From Tepidamorphaceae bacterium (GTDB taxonomy: Bacteria > Pseudomonadota > Alphaproteobacteria > Rhizobiales > Tepidamorphaceae): a DNA stretch of 44,502 nt. Positions 27,980-36,463 of the stretch are shown here, piece after piece. The notes under the pieces are model-generated. The model was not told the origin of the DNA and did not search any database. It saw only the letters and a program-made list of their open reading frames with translations. Numbering within the stretch: position 1 is the stretch's first letter; each line of letters starts with the position of its first letter. A program made the translations under genes and the position numbers. Location of the stretch: positions 1 to 44,502 of the forward strand of contig JANQNT010000006.1 of the NCBI GenBank assembly GCA_028279445.1, given 5' to 3'.

Positions 27980-29014
27980 AGCCGCCTGCTTCATCAGCCC
28001 GCGATTGATCAGCGTCTCGGCGATCTGCACCGTGTTGAGAGCGGCCCCTTTGCGCAGATTGTCGGAGACGATCCACAGCGCCAGACCGTTCTCGGCGGTT
28101 GCATCCTCGCGGATGCGGCTGACGAAGGTGGCGAAGTCGCCGACGCATTCGACCGGCGTCACGTAGCCGCCGTCCTCGCGCTTATCGACGATGATCAGGC
28201 CGGGCGCTTCACGCAGCACCTCGCGCGCCTCATCCGCCGTCACCGGCTTGTCGAACTCGATGTTGACGGCTTCCGAGTGGCCGACGAAGACCGGTACGCG
28301 CACGCAGGTCGCCGTCAGCTTGATTGCCGGATCAAGGATCTTCTTGGTCTCGGCCATCATCTTCCACTCTTCCTTGGTGAAGCCGTCCTCCATGAAGACG
28401 TCGATATGCGGGATCACGTTGAAGGCGATCTGCTTGGTGAACTTCTCCGCTTCCGGCGACTGGGCCACGAAGATGCCCTTGGTCTGCTCCCACAATTCAT
28501 CCATGGCGTCCTTGCCGGCGCCGGATACCGACTGGTACGTGGAACACACCACGCGGCGGATGCCGAAGGCATCGTGCAGCGGCTTCAACGCCACGACGAG
28601 CTGGGCGGTCGAGCAATTGGGATTGGCGATGATGCCGCGCCGGTCGGGCTTGGCCATGAAGTCCTCAAGCGCGGCCGCGTTGACCTCCGGCACGATCAGC
28701 GGCACGTCGGCGTCGTAGCGAAAGCACGAGGAGTTATCGATGACGATGGCACCGGTGGCGGCGATCTTCGGACTCCATTCGCGCGACACGGCGCTGCCCG
28801 CCGACATCAGCGCGAAGTCGGTGCCGGTGAAATCGAACTGCTCCAGGTCCTGACACTTCAGGGTCGTGTCACCGTAGGAGACCTCCTTGCCCTGCGAACG
28901 CCGCGAGGCGAGCGCGTGGACGCTCTCGGCGGGAAAGTCCCGCTCGGCGAGGATGGTGAGCATCTCCCGGCCGACATTGCCGGTGGCCCCGATGACGGCG
29001 ACCTTGTAGCTCAT
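27977..29014 (-). CDS. asd: Aspartate-semialdehyde dehydrogenase
   Basis: A 345-residue enzyme reducing aspartyl phosphate to the semialdehyde for lysine, threonine, methionine and diaminopimelate synthesis. The Rossmann motif VIGATGNVGREML is at about 6-18, the catalytic Cys in NPNCSTAQLVVALKPL (about 130) and the substrate site in HSEAVNIEFDKP. The ATG at 29014 (MSYKVAVIG) fits; 29032 would add six residues. A monocistronic unit by position. Confidence 0.96.
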   Translation of the reverse strand: MSYKVAVIGATGNVGREMLTILAERDFPAESVHALASRRSQGKEVSYGDTTLKCQDLEQFDFTGTDFALMSAGSAVSREWSPKIAATGAIVIDNSSCFRYDADVPLIVPEVNAAALEDFMAKPDRRGIIANPNCSTAQLVVALKPLHDAFGIRRVVCSTYQSVSGAGKDAMDELWEQTKGIFVAQSPEAEKFTKQIAFNVIPHIDVFMEDGFTKEEWKMMAETKKILDPAIKLTATCVRVPVFVGHSEAVNIEFDKPVTADEAREVLREAPGLIIVDKREDGGYVTPVECVGDFATFVSRIREDATAENGLALWIVSDNLRKGAALNTVQIAETLINRGLMKQAA

Positions 29015-29424
29015 GACTGGCTCCGATTTCACTGAAACGAGGCGTCTGTTGCGCTCGCGCGGGGACCTTTGCCCCTGACTGTCCCGCCCGTTTGTGTGCT
29101 GTTTGTATCACCCTCGCCCGCAGGGAGGGTTAAGCGGGAGAAGGCTCGTGGGTCAGGCGCGCGCGGTGGCGCCGCCGGCTTTCACCGGCGTTGTGGTCGT
29201 TGCGGATTTGCTCGCAAGTGACCCCATAAGGAGCATTCGTCCCGTTCGCGTTTGGTCCTGAGCCAGCGATATCGCTCAAGCACCGGCCAAATGCAAGCAC
29301 CCGACGACAGGCGTGGCCAAGTGTTGCCGTTTGGCCATTGCGCGCAACCCGGCGCGGGCGCTTATATCCGCCGTAACGAATGTCGGCCTCGCGCGGGGGG
29401 CGATGCAGCAGGAGGTACGGGACA
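29015..29424. other. Intergenic region between asd and the CSD-DUF805 gene
   Basis: 410 bases without a credible gene. It must hold divergent promoters. A small hairpin CGCCGG/CCGGCG lies at 29173-29190; nothing else stands out. A minus-strand open frame here (29130-29438) has a composition unlike a protein and no start signal. Confidence 0.45.
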
Positions 29425-30087
29425 GTGCGTGGGACCATCGAACATTTCGATCCGGGGCAGCGGGCCGGCTACATCGTCGGCGAGGACGGGGCGCAATACA
29501 GCTTCCGCGAAATGGACCTGCCGCAGATCTACTCGCTGCCCAAGGGCACCCCGGTCGAGTTCACGCCGCTCGGTTCGGCGGCCACCGGCATCAATCCGCT
29601 GCAGGGCGTCGCGCAGCCGGGCTTGGCGGGGCCCAACGGCTCCGGCCAGGCGGCACTTCCCGGCGCACCGCCGAACTACCCCGCCCATGTGGCGACGCGT
29701 GGATTGTTCGAGAACTTCAAGCTGTGCATGACGGAGCGCTATGCCAGGTTCTCCGGCCGCGCCGGCCGGCGCGAGTACTGGAGCTTCGTGCTGTTCTACA
29801 TGCTGATCGGCATGGCCGCGACAATTGTCGCCGGTTTGCTCGACGGTGCGTTCGGCTTCGCCAACGCGGATATTCCGGTCTTTGTGTCTGGCGTCGGCAT
29901 CATGCTGTTCTTCGTCTTTCTGGTGCCGGGCCTGGCTGTGCTGGTGCGGCGGGTCCATGATCACGGCTGGACCGGTTGGCTGCTGCTGCTCTACTTCGTG
30001 CCGATCGCCGGCTTCATCTTCTTGCTGGTCGTCGTCTTCAAGGGTACGCAGCCGCAGGCGAACCAGTACGGCCCAGGGCCGGAGTAA
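29425..30087 (+). CDS. Cold-shock-like domain fused to DUF805 membrane domain
   Basis: A 220-residue protein. Residues 1-55 resemble a cold-shock/OB domain (VRGTIEHFDPGQRAGYIVGE, then DGAQYSFREMDL), followed by a Pro/Ala/Gly linker and a DUF805 domain (about 95-205): FKLCMTERYARFSGRAGRREYW, three hydrophobic helices and VRRVHDHGWTGWLLLL. I chose the GTG at 29425 because AGGAGG lies 9 nt upstream; an ATG at 29380 would add 15 Arg-rich residues. Role unknown; one idea is a membrane protein that touches nucleic acid. Convergent with DUF4174. Confidence 0.78.
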   Translation: MRGTIEHFDPGQRAGYIVGEDGAQYSFREMDLPQIYSLPKGTPVEFTPLGSAATGINPLQGVAQPGLAGPNGSGQAALPGAPPNYPAHVATRGLFENFKLCMTERYARFSGRAGRREYWSFVLFYMLIGMAATIVAGLLDGAFGFANADIPVFVSGVGIMLFFVFLVPGLAVLVRRVHDHGWTGWLLLLYFVPIAGFIFLLVVVFKGTQPQANQYGPGPE

Positions 30088-30095
30088 CCTACTCC
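30081..30095. terminator. Palindrome GGAGTA-ACC-TACTCC containing both stop codons
   Basis: Six-base arms and a 3-nt centre. The TAA of the DUF805 gene (30085-30087) and the TAG of the DUF4174 gene (30089-30091, minus strand) both lie in it, leaving a single intergenic base. Whether it terminates transcription is not shown. Confidence 0.5.
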
Positions 30096-30535
30096 ATCTC
30101 CCGGCGGCGCATGGGCATCGCGTCGATCGCGGCGAACAGGTCGGCCAGCGTGACGGGCCGCGACCATTGCGCTTTCACGGTGCCGTCCTTGCCGATCAGC
30201 ACTGCCTGAAAGCCCCGCTGCGGCCGCGCGCGCACGATGCGCAGGTTCGGCGGTGCATCGGGCGCTGCCCCGACAATCGGCGCAACCGCATCCGCCGTGA
30301 CCGCGAAGGCGACCAGATCGCGATCCTCAAGCCCACGCGGATCCTCGCGCAGAAGGGACTTCTGGCGCGCCAGCGTAACCTGGTCGAAGCGTTCCACCCG
30401 CAGGATCAGCAGCCGGTTGCGCCAGCGGTAGGGTTCCAGCCCGCCCGCGCGGGCGTGCCCAGGGATGGCAAGCCCGGCAGTGGTGGGGAGCGCCGCCGCA
30501 AGGGCGCGGAGCAGCGATCTGCGGCTGAGGCTCAC
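30089..30535 (-). CDS. DUF4174 domain protein, exported
   Basis: A 148-residue protein with a signal peptide ([20 protein letters not shown], twin-arginine-like RRSLLR) and a DUF4174 domain: [53 protein letters not shown] and the diagnostic end [15 protein letters not shown]. The fold is thioredoxin-like but no CxxC is present. The GTG start overlaps the leuB stop by 4 nt (GTGA), so it is translated with leuB. Function unknown. Confidence 0.82.
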   Translation of the reverse strand: MSLSRRSLLRALAAALPTTAGLAIPGHARAGGLEPYRWRNRLLILRVERFDQVTLARQKSLLREDPRGLEDRDLVAFAVTADAVAPIVGAAPDAPPNLRIVRARPQRGFQAVLIGKDGTVKAQWSRPVTLADLFAAIDAMPMRRREME

Positions 30536-31644
30536 GCGGCGAGCTTCTCCAGTTCGGCGATCACCGCGTCGACCATGTCGCCCGTGCCGGCGGCATTGCC
30601 GCCGTCGGCGATGTCGGCGGTGCGCACGCCCGTGGCCAACGCGTTGGCCATCGCGGCGTCGAGCATGTCGGCCTCCTGGCCCATATCGAAGGAGTAGCGC
30701 AGGCACATGCCGAAGCTGGCGATCATCGCCAGCGGATTTGCCGCGCCGGTTCCCGCGATATCGGGCGCCGAACCATGTACCGGCTCGTACATCGCCTTGC
30801 GCATGCCGGACGCCTCATCCGGCGCGCCGAGAGACGCCGAGGGCAGCATGCCGAGCGATCCGGTCAGCATGGCCGCCACATCGGAGAGCATGTCGCCGAA
30901 CAGGTTGTCGGTGACGATGACGTCGAACTGCTTGGGCCAGCGCACGAGCTGCATGCCGCCGGCATCGGCCAGCATGTGCTCCAGCGTCACGTCGCCATAG
31001 CCTTCCTCGGCATGGACCTTCGTGACCACCTCGTTCCACAGCACCCCGGAGCGCATCACGTTGCGCTTTTCCATCGAGGTGACCTTGCCCGAGCGCGTGC
31101 GCGCCAGCTCGAAGCCGACCCGGGCGAGGCGGGCGATCTCCGGTGTGGTGTAGACCTGCGTGTCGACCGCGCGCTTGTCGCCGTTCTCCAGCGTGACGAT
31201 CTCCTTGGGCTCGCCGAAATAGACCCCGCCGGTGAGCTCGCGCAGGATCAGGATGTCGAGGCCCTCGATCGCTTCCTGCTTCAGCGACGAAGCCCCGGCG
31301 AGCGCCGGATAGCAGATCGCCGGGCGCAGGTTGGCGAACAGATCGAGGTCCTTGCGCAAACGCAGCAGACCGGCTTCGGGGCGCTGGTCGTAGGGCACGC
31401 CGTCCCATTTCGGTCCGCCGACGGCGCCGAACAGGATCGCGTCCGCCGACGTCGCCAGCCCCATGGTGGATTCCGCGATTGACTGCCCATGTGCGTCGTA
31501 GGCCGCGCCGCCGATCAGATCGCGTTCGATCTCGAAGGCTACCGAGCCCTGTCGGGTGAACCAGTCGACGATCCTCTCGGCCGCGTCGCTGACCTCCGGG
31601 CCGATGCCGTCGCCGGGGAGAAGCAGGAGTGAATGGCTCGCCAT
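30532..31644 (-). CDS. leuB: 3-isopropylmalate dehydrogenase
   Basis: A 370-residue beta-decarboxylating dehydrogenase of leucine synthesis: start [20 protein letters not shown], substrate-binding [27 protein letters not shown], metal-site [17 protein letters not shown] and NAD loop [20 protein letters not shown]. The ATG at 31644 fits the family; the frame extends to 31722. leuB, leuD and leuC lie within 5 kb but in different orientations, so they are not one operon. Confidence 0.97.
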   Translation of the reverse strand: MASHSLLLLPGDGIGPEVSDAAERIVDWFTRQGSVAFEIERDLIGGAAYDAHGQSIAESTMGLATSADAILFGAVGGPKWDGVPYDQRPEAGLLRLRKDLDLFANLRPAICYPALAGASSLKQEAIEGLDILILRELTGGVYFGEPKEIVTLENGDKRAVDTQVYTTPEIARLARVGFELARTRSGKVTSMEKRNVMRSGVLWNEVVTKVHAEEGYGDVTLEHMLADAGGMQLVRWPKQFDVIVTDNLFGDMLSDVAAMLTGSLGMLPSASLGAPDEASGMRKAMYEPVHGSAPDIAGTGAANPLAMIASFGMCLRYSFDMGQEADMLDAAMANALATGVRTADIADGGNAAGTGDMVDAVIAELEKLAA

Positions 31645-31815
31645 GGCGGGTCCTTCTTTGTCTTGTGTGCCAGAGTTGCTTGCTTGAGCCGATTGGGTAT
31701 CCGCACCGGCGGCCGATGACAAGCGGTCCGCGCGGCCCGATGCGCACTTGCGCCATTAACGCTTGCACGGTGCGTGGCCTTGTCGCCGGCTGGTGCCGGG
31801 TCATATTCTCTGATC

Positions 31816-32067
31816 ATGTCCGATCACGACCGCAACGAAGCCCGCCGCAAGCAGGCATTGCGCGACCTGGAGCGCGTCGGCGAGACCTCCGAGGTCATCG
31901 CCACCAGTTCGCTGCGCCGCGCGGCGGAAGGGGTGCGCGGACATTTTGCCGGCGCCGACGCCGAGGAGGGCGACAGCGTCGAGCTGTGGGGGCGGCGTAT
32001 CGGCCGCGCCTTGTCGCTGGTGGTCCTCATCGTATTGGCGGTCTACCTCGCCATGACCTATCTGTGA
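31816..32067 (+). CDS. Small single-pass membrane protein, unknown
   Basis: An 83-residue protein with a charged N-terminal part (SDHDRNEARRKQALRDLERV) likely helical, a middle acidic stretch and a C-terminal membrane helix (about 62-82, LSLVVLIVLAVYLAMTYL). Tail-anchored topology is likely. I do not recognise it beyond similar small alphaproteobacterial proteins. It ends 3 nt before a metallopeptidase gene, so the two are probably co-expressed. Start: ATG 31816; an upstream ATG at 31774 has no support. Confidence 0.65.
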   Translation: MSDHDRNEARRKQALRDLERVGETSEVIATSSLRRAAEGVRGHFAGADAEEGDSVELWGRRIGRALSLVVLIVLAVYLAMTYL

Positions 32068-32070
32068 TCC

Positions 32071-32499
32071 ATGGCGCAGCTTGATCGCGACCACCACTGG
32101 ACCCACATGGGCGCGCCCGGCCTCGACGATTTCGAGATCCTGGCGGCGGAAGCCTATACGCGCATGCCGGCGCATTTCCGCGCCCTGTGCGGTGCCATCG
32201 TCATCCGCATCGCGGACTTTCCCGATGACGAGGTGCTGGAGGATCTTGGCCTTGAGTCGGCCTATGATCTGCTCGGCCTGTTCCAGGGTGTGGGCTTGAG
32301 CGAGTCGACCAGTATCCCCTCAAGCGGCCAGATGCCGAACATGATCTGGCTCTACCGCCGGCCGATCCTCGACTACTGGGCGGAGTACGAGGATTCGCTG
32401 GGCGATATCGTCACCCATGTTCTGGTGCACGAGATCGGCCATCACTTCGGCCTTAGCGACGATGACATGGAGCAGATCGAGGCGGCGACGACCGCGTAA
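32071..32499 (+). CDS. Minizincin-type metallopeptidase family protein
   Basis: A 142-residue protein with the zinc-protease signature HEIGHHFGLSDDDM: His120, Glu121 and His124, followed by G127 and the conserved D-rich turn. This is the Zincin_1 (PF06262-like) family, small cytoplasmic proteins with a HExxHxxG/A motif whose substrates are unknown. It lies 3 nt after the small membrane-protein gene and 75 bp before leuD. Confidence 0.82.
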   Translation: MAQLDRDHHWTHMGAPGLDDFEILAAEAYTRMPAHFRALCGAIVIRIADFPDDEVLEDLGLESAYDLLGLFQGVGLSESTSIPSSGQMPNMIWLYRRPILDYWAEYEDSLGDIVTHVLVHEIGHHFGLSDDDMEQIEAATTA

Positions 32500-32574
32500 G
32501 CGGTATCGGGCTCGGTTGCGCATCGCGCCCTCGGCGGGTTATTCCCCGTCTGCTGAACCACGGACACTGGACCC

Positions 32575-33180
32575 ATGCAGAAATTCACCACGCTGACCGG
32601 CGTCGCCGCGCCGCTGCCGATCCTCAACATCGACACCGACATGATCATCCCCAAGCAGTACCTGAAGACGATTCAGCGTACCGGTCTGGGCAAGGGGTTG
32701 TTCTCGGAGATGCGCTACACCGACGATGGCGGGGACAACCCGGACTTCGTGCTCAACAAGCCGGCCTACCGCAACGCGCAGATCCTGGTTGCGGGTGACA
32801 ATTTCGGCTGCGGTTCGAGCCGCGAGCACGCGCCCTGGGCGCTGCTCGATTTCGGCATTCGCTGCGTCATTTCGACGAGCTTCGCCGACATCTTCTACAA
32901 CAACTGCTTCAAGAACGGCATCCTGCCGATCCAGGTCAGTCCGGAGGAACTGGACAAGCTGATGGACGACGCCGAGCGCGGTGCCAACGCCACGCTGACG
33001 GTCGATCTGGAGGCCCAGGAAATCCGCGGACCCGACGGCGGCACGATCTCCTTCGATATCGATCCGTTCCGGAAACACTGCCTGCTCAACGGTCTCGATG
33101 ACATCGGCCTGACCATGGAAAAGGCGGGCTCGATCGACAAGTACGAGAAGAAGGCTGCCGAACTGCGCTCCTGGGCCTGA
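32575..33180 (+). CDS. leuD: 3-isopropylmalate dehydratase small subunit
   Basis: A 201-residue swivelling-domain subunit: [40 protein letters not shown] (about 80-99) and [18 protein letters not shown]. With LeuC it isomerises 2- to 3-isopropylmalate. Full length. It is transcribed toward leuC, with a small secreted-protein gene between, so the two subunits are made from separate messages. Confidence 0.97.
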   Translation: MQKFTTLTGVAAPLPILNIDTDMIIPKQYLKTIQRTGLGKGLFSEMRYTDDGGDNPDFVLNKPAYRNAQILVAGDNFGCGSSREHAPWALLDFGIRCVISTSFADIFYNNCFKNGILPIQVSPEELDKLMDDAERGANATLTVDLEAQEIRGPDGGTISFDIDPFRKHCLLNGLDDIGLTMEKAGSIDKYEKKAAELRSWA

Positions 33181-33205
33181 GCAAGAAACCAACCCATTCA
33201 TCAAC

Positions 33206-33222
33206 CTGAACCCTGTCTGAAC
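33206..33222 (+). promoter_or_regulatory. Direct repeat CTGAAC with 11-bp period upstream of the His/Arg-rich gene
   Basis: CTGAAC at 33206-33211 and again at 33217-33222, one helical turn apart, 98 bp upstream of the start at 33320. The spacing is that of tandem sites for OmpR-type response regulators. The regulator is not identified. Confidence 0.35.
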
Positions 33223-33319
33223 GCACCCCTCAGGGTCGGTTCAAACGCCGTTGTGCACTCTCCCGGCCATGACGTGACGCATCCCCCTCAAGCGCCACGC
33301 CAGGAAAAGGAGAGTTGCC

Positions 33320-33643
33320 ATGCGCAAGTTCATCATGCCTCTGCTGGCCGCCGGTTTCCTCGCCGTGGCTGGAACCGCCGCCACCCCGCAGACCGCCAAC
33401 GCGACGTCGGTGCATGTCGGGGTCAACGGCCCCGGCTGGGGTTTCCATGTCGGCCATCGTGACCGGGGTTACCGCCACTACCATCGCGACCGGCGCTTCC
33501 ATCGTGCCGAGCGCCGCTGGCACCGCGAGCATCGCCGCTGGAACCGGCGCCATTGCCGCCCGGTCTTCCGCAACGTCTGGCGCTGGACGCCGTATGGCTG
33601 GGAGAACTTCCGGGTGAGGGTCGGCCGGCGCTGCTACCGCTAG
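33320..33643 (+). CDS. Small exported His/Arg-rich protein
   Basis: A 107-residue protein with a signal peptide (MRKFIMPLLAAGFLAVAGTA, cleaved near TANA). The mature part is dominated by His, Arg, Tyr and Trp (GHRDRGYRHYHRDRRFHRAE), with an ending CRPVFRNVWRWTPYGWENF and two cysteines. Such proteins are common in Rhizobiales; metal or envelope binding is often guessed but not shown. AAGGAGA precedes the ATG, and a strong terminator follows, so it is an independent unit. Confidence 0.8.
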   Translation: MRKFIMPLLAAGFLAVAGTAATPQTANATSVHVGVNGPGWGFHVGHRDRGYRHYHRDRRFHRAERRWHREHRRWNRRHCRPVFRNVWRWTPYGWENFRVRVGRRCYR

Positions 33644-33682
33644 GCGCAATCGGACGGCTTCAACAGAAGGCCCTGAACGAGA

Positions 33683-33718
33683 GAACCCCGGCACCAGCGT
33701 GCCGGGGTTCTTCTTCTT
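33683..33718 (+). terminator. Rho-independent terminator of the His/Arg-rich gene
   Basis: A perfect 12-bp stem GAACCCCGGCAC/GTGCCGGGGTTC with a CAGC loop, followed by TTCTTCTTT. It lies 40 bp after the stop codon and 23 bp before the leuC 3' end on the other strand. It is the best terminator in the window. Confidence 0.9.
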
Positions 33719-33740
33719 TGGGTGCTTTGTGCGGTGGTGC

Positions 33741-35153
33741 TCAGTCCGCCGACCATTTGCGCACATCGACGAACCGTCCGGTCACGGCTGCTGCTGCGGC
33801 CATCGCCGGCGAGACCAGGTGGGTGCGGCCCTTGTAGCCCTGGCGGCCCTCGAAATTGCGGTTGGAAGTGGAGGCGCAGCGCTCGCCGGGCTTCAGCTTG
33901 TCGGCGTTCATGGCAAGGCACATGGAGCAGCCGGGCTCGCGCCAGTCGAAACCGGCCTGGCGGAACAGCTTGTCGAGGCCTTCGGCCTCGGCCTGCGCCT
34001 TCACCAGTCCGGAGCCTGGCACGATCATCGCCTCGACACTGTCCTTGACGTTGCGCCCCTCGACGATGCGCGCCACCTCGCGCAGGTCTTCGATGCGCCC
34101 GTTGGTGCACGAGCCGATGAACACCTTGTCGACGTTGATGTCGGTGATCTTCTCGCCGCCCCGCAGCCCCATATAGGCCAGCGAGCGCTCCGCCGCGCGG
34201 CGTTTGTTGTCGTCGGCGATGTCGGTCGGCAGCGGTACGCGTCCGCCGACGGAGACGACCTGTTCGGGGCTGGTGCCCCAGGTGACCAGCGGCGGCAGGT
34301 TGGCGGCGTCGAGCCTGATCTCCACGTCGAAATCCGCGCCGTCATCGCTGTTCAGTATGTCCCAATAGGCACGTGCGGTGTCCCAGCTCTCGCCCTTCGG
34401 TGTCCGCGGGCGACCCTTGAGATAGTCGTAGGTCTTCTCGTCGGGCGCGATCATGCCGGCGCGCGCGCCGCCCTCGATGGACATGTTGCACACCGTCATG
34501 CGCCCTTCCATCGACAGCGCGCGGATGGCCTCGCCGGCATATTCCATGACATGGCCGGTACCGCCGGCGGTGCCGATCTCGCCGATGATGGCGAGGATGA
34601 TGTCCTTGGCGGTGACACCGTCGGGCAGGGCGCCGTCGACGGTGATGCGCATGTTCTTCGCCTTCTTCTGGATCAGGGTCTGGGTCGCCAGCACATGCTC
34701 CACCTCGGAGGTGCCGATGCCGTGCGCCAGCGCGCCGAAGGCGCCATGGGTGGAGGTGTGGCTGTCGCCGCACACGATGGTCGTTCCCGGCAGCGTGAAG
34801 CCCTGTTCGGGGCCGATGATGTGCACGATGCCCTGACGCTCGTCGCGCTCGTCGTAATAGTCGATGCCGAACTCGGCCGCGTTCTTGGCCAGCGTTTCCA
34901 CCTGCAGCGCGGATTCCGGATCGTCGATGCCCTCGGAGCGATCGGTGGTCGGCACGTTGTGATCGACGACGGCGAGCGTCTTCTCCGGCGCGCGCGGCTT
35001 TCGTCCGGCCATGCGCAGCCCCTCGAACGCCTGCGGGCTGGTCACTTCGTGCACAAGATGGCGGTCGATGTAGATGAGGCAGGTGCCGTCATCGGCCTCG
35101 TGCACCAGGTGATCGTCCCAGATCTTGTCATACAATGTGCGCGGCGCACTCAT
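33741..35153 (-). CDS. leuC: 3-isopropylmalate dehydratase large subunit
   Basis: A 470-residue aconitase-family subunit: [20 protein letters not shown] start, [40 protein letters not shown], and [4Fe-4S] ligands in [15 protein letters not shown] and [13 protein letters not shown]. The start is at 35153, although the frame remains open far upstream. GGGAG lies before the ATG. It is divergent from the phosphodiester glycosidase-like gene. Confidence 0.97.
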   Translation of the reverse strand: MSAPRTLYDKIWDDHLVHEADDGTCLIYIDRHLVHEVTSPQAFEGLRMAGRKPRAPEKTLAVVDHNVPTTDRSEGIDDPESALQVETLAKNAAEFGIDYYDERDERQGIVHIIGPEQGFTLPGTTIVCGDSHTSTHGAFGALAHGIGTSEVEHVLATQTLIQKKAKNMRITVDGALPDGVTAKDIILAIIGEIGTAGGTGHVMEYAGEAIRALSMEGRMTVCNMSIEGGARAGMIAPDEKTYDYLKGRPRTPKGESWDTARAYWDILNSDDGADFDVEIRLDAANLPPLVTWGTSPEQVVSVGGRVPLPTDIADDNKRRAAERSLAYMGLRGGEKITDINVDKVFIGSCTNGRIEDLREVARIVEGRNVKDSVEAMIVPGSGLVKAQAEAEGLDKLFRQAGFDWREPGCSMCLAMNADKLKPGERCASTSNRNFEGRQGYKGRTHLVSPAMAAAAAVTGRFVDVRKWSAD

Positions 35154-35178
35154 GCGCGTTGTCTCCCAGCCCTTAGAT

Positions 35179-35228
35179 TGTCCGGTGTTGCCGGACAGGA
35201 TATGTGGCGAATAATGGCCTGCGGTCAA
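35179..35228 (-). promoter_or_regulatory. Likely leuC promoter with 5' hairpin
   Basis: On the minus strand TTGACC (35223-35228) and CATATC (35199-35204) are 18 bp apart, a reasonable sigma-70-type promoter. Immediately downstream a 7-bp hairpin TGTCCGG/CCGGACA (35179-35197, 5-nt loop) would lie at the message 5' end. No leucine-rich leader peptide is seen. Confidence 0.45.
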
Positions 35229-35279
35229 GAATCCCTTGCACTGGAAACGGCGAGGGTGCGACATGGAAGGCATGCGCGT

Positions 35280-36035
35280 ATGTCCAAGTGGGCGTGGATT
35301 GTACCTGTGGTAGTGGCAGTGAACCTGGCGACGGCATCTGTATCGGCCAGCGAAGAGGCCGTCGTGGCGTGTGAGCGGCTGGGCGACGGCACGATCGGTG
35401 TCGACGTGTGTACCGTCGATGTGGCGCAGGCCGATCTGCGGCTGTTTCTCAGGGACCCCGAGGGCACGCCCTATGGCGGCTTCAAGCGTCTGGAAGCCGC
35501 CCTTGCCGGCCAGGGCAAGCAACTCGTCTTCGCCATGAACGCCGGCATGTATCACGAGAACCTGTCGCCGGTCGGCCTCTATGTGGAAGACGGCAGGCGG
35601 CTGAAACGCGCCAACGCCAATGCCGGCCCCGGCAACTTCCACCTGCTGCCGAACGGTGTGTTCTGGATCGACGGCGTGCGCGCCGGGGTTGCCGAGACGA
35701 ATGCGTTTCTGGCGTCCCGGCGAAAGCCCGCCTTCGCCACCCAGTCGGGGCCGATGCTGGTGATCGACGGTGAGCTGCATCCGCGCTTTCTCGTCGATTC
35801 CAGTTCGCGCAAGATCCGCAACGGGGTCGGGGTGCGCGATGACGGACGCACGGCCATTTTCGCCATCAGCCGCGGCCGCGTCACCTTTCACCAGTTCGCG
35901 ACGTTCTTCCGCGATACGCTCAGGTGCCGCAACGCGCTGTTCCTGGACGGCTCGATCTCCAGCCTGCACGCGGCATCGCTGAAGCGCTCTGACCGGCTGT
36001 TCCGGATGGGCCCGATCGTCGCGGTGGTGGAGTAG
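35280..36035 (+). CDS. Phosphodiester glycosidase family protein, exported
   Basis: A 251-residue protein with a signal peptide ([20 protein letters not shown]) and a NAGPA/DUF2233-type domain: [20 protein letters not shown] (about 84-103), [51 protein letters not shown] and [12 protein letters not shown]. Members cleave phosphodiester glycosides (uncovering enzyme in animals); the bacterial substrate is unknown, and periplasmic location is likely. The start is ATG 35280, since the frame upstream runs through leuC antisense. Confidence 0.85.
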   Translation: MSKWAWIVPVVVAVNLATASVSASEEAVVACERLGDGTIGVDVCTVDVAQADLRLFLRDPEGTPYGGFKRLEAALAGQGKQLVFAMNAGMYHENLSPVGLYVEDGRRLKRANANAGPGNFHLLPNGVFWIDGVRAGVAETNAFLASRRKPAFATQSGPMLVIDGELHPRFLVDSSSRKIRNGVGVRDDGRTAIFAISRGRVTFHQFATFFRDTLRCRNALFLDGSISSLHAASLKRSDRLFRMGPIVAVVE

Positions 36036-36113
36036 CGGTACACTCTATTCCGCTCACGCCGAGCTCACTGCGTTCGCCGGCTCCGTGGGGTCATTTTTGT
36101 CGGCCGCTCGCTT

Positions 36114-36143
36114 TATCCGAAAACCGGTGCCCACTTTTCGGGG
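36114..36143. repeat. Dispersed palindromic repeat, copy D (core only)
   Basis: Core ATCCGAAAACCGGTGCCCAC followed by TTTTCGGGGC, as in copies B and C, but without the GCATGTTC arms. It appears truncated or merged with neighbouring repeats. Confidence 0.75.
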
Positions 36144-36204
36144 CTCACGGCATCTCGTCGCTCGGACGAAATGTGCGGCACCCAGGCGTCCGCTCGGACG
36201 GCGC

Positions 36205-36320
36205 GCGAACTCGCCGTGAGCGAAATGAAACCGGCGAAGCCGGCAAGCGCGACTGCGCGCCGCCCGATAGGGCGCCCCCGCGGAGGCGGTGAGCGATAGC
36301 GAACTCGCCGTGAGCGAAAT
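36205..36320. repeat. 22-bp direct repeat pair
   Basis: Two identical 22-bp copies, at 36205-36226 and 36299-36320, begin GCGAACTCGCC and end AGCGAAAT. Their inner 17 bases recur at 27944-27960. The 72 bases between hold GC-rich short inverted repeats. Confidence 0.7.
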
Positions 36321-36429
36321 AGAAAACCAGACAGACTTCCCGGCCCTCGACGTTCAACGCTCGAAACGATTCACTGGATCGTTTCGTCCGCTTCGCGGCA
36401 CGCGCTTCACGCTCGGGCGTTCGGCCCTA

Positions 36430-36452
36430 CGATTGGTCCACCGGACCAATCG
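36430..36452 (-). terminator. Hairpin downstream of rplS
   Basis: A perfect 10-bp stem CGATTGGTCC/GGACCAATCG with loop ACC, starting 12 bp past the rplS stop codon. No T-run follows on the minus strand, so it may be a repeat-type hairpin that protects the 3' end rather than a classic terminator. Confidence 0.45.
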
Positions 36453-36463
36453 TCGAGACGGCC

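Larger units (their letters stand above)
36036..36463. repeat. Repeat-rich intergenic mosaic before rplS
   Basis: 428 bases without a gene, packed with repeats: REP copy D (36114-36143); a 22-bp identical direct repeat at 36205-36226 and 36299-36320; a dyad CGAAACGAT/ATCGTTTCG (36362-36386, 7-nt loop); and CGATTGGTCC/GGACCAATCG (36430-36452, 3-nt loop). It lies between convergent genes. No promoter or protein frame is convincing. Confidence 0.75.

Noticed and set aside
29130-29438. Minus-strand open frame between asd and the DUF805 gene
   Set aside because: No ribosome-binding site, no hydrophobic or domain pattern, composition like non-coding GC-rich DNA.
33699-35279. Open frame running antisense to leuC into the phosphodiester glycosidase-like gene
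   Set aside because: Only the part from 35280 has a signal peptide and family match; the rest is leuC in reverse.
35154-35279. Leucine leader-peptide attenuator for leuC
   Set aside because: The 126-bp gap has a promoter-like pair and a short hairpin but no leucine-rich small frame or alternative stems.
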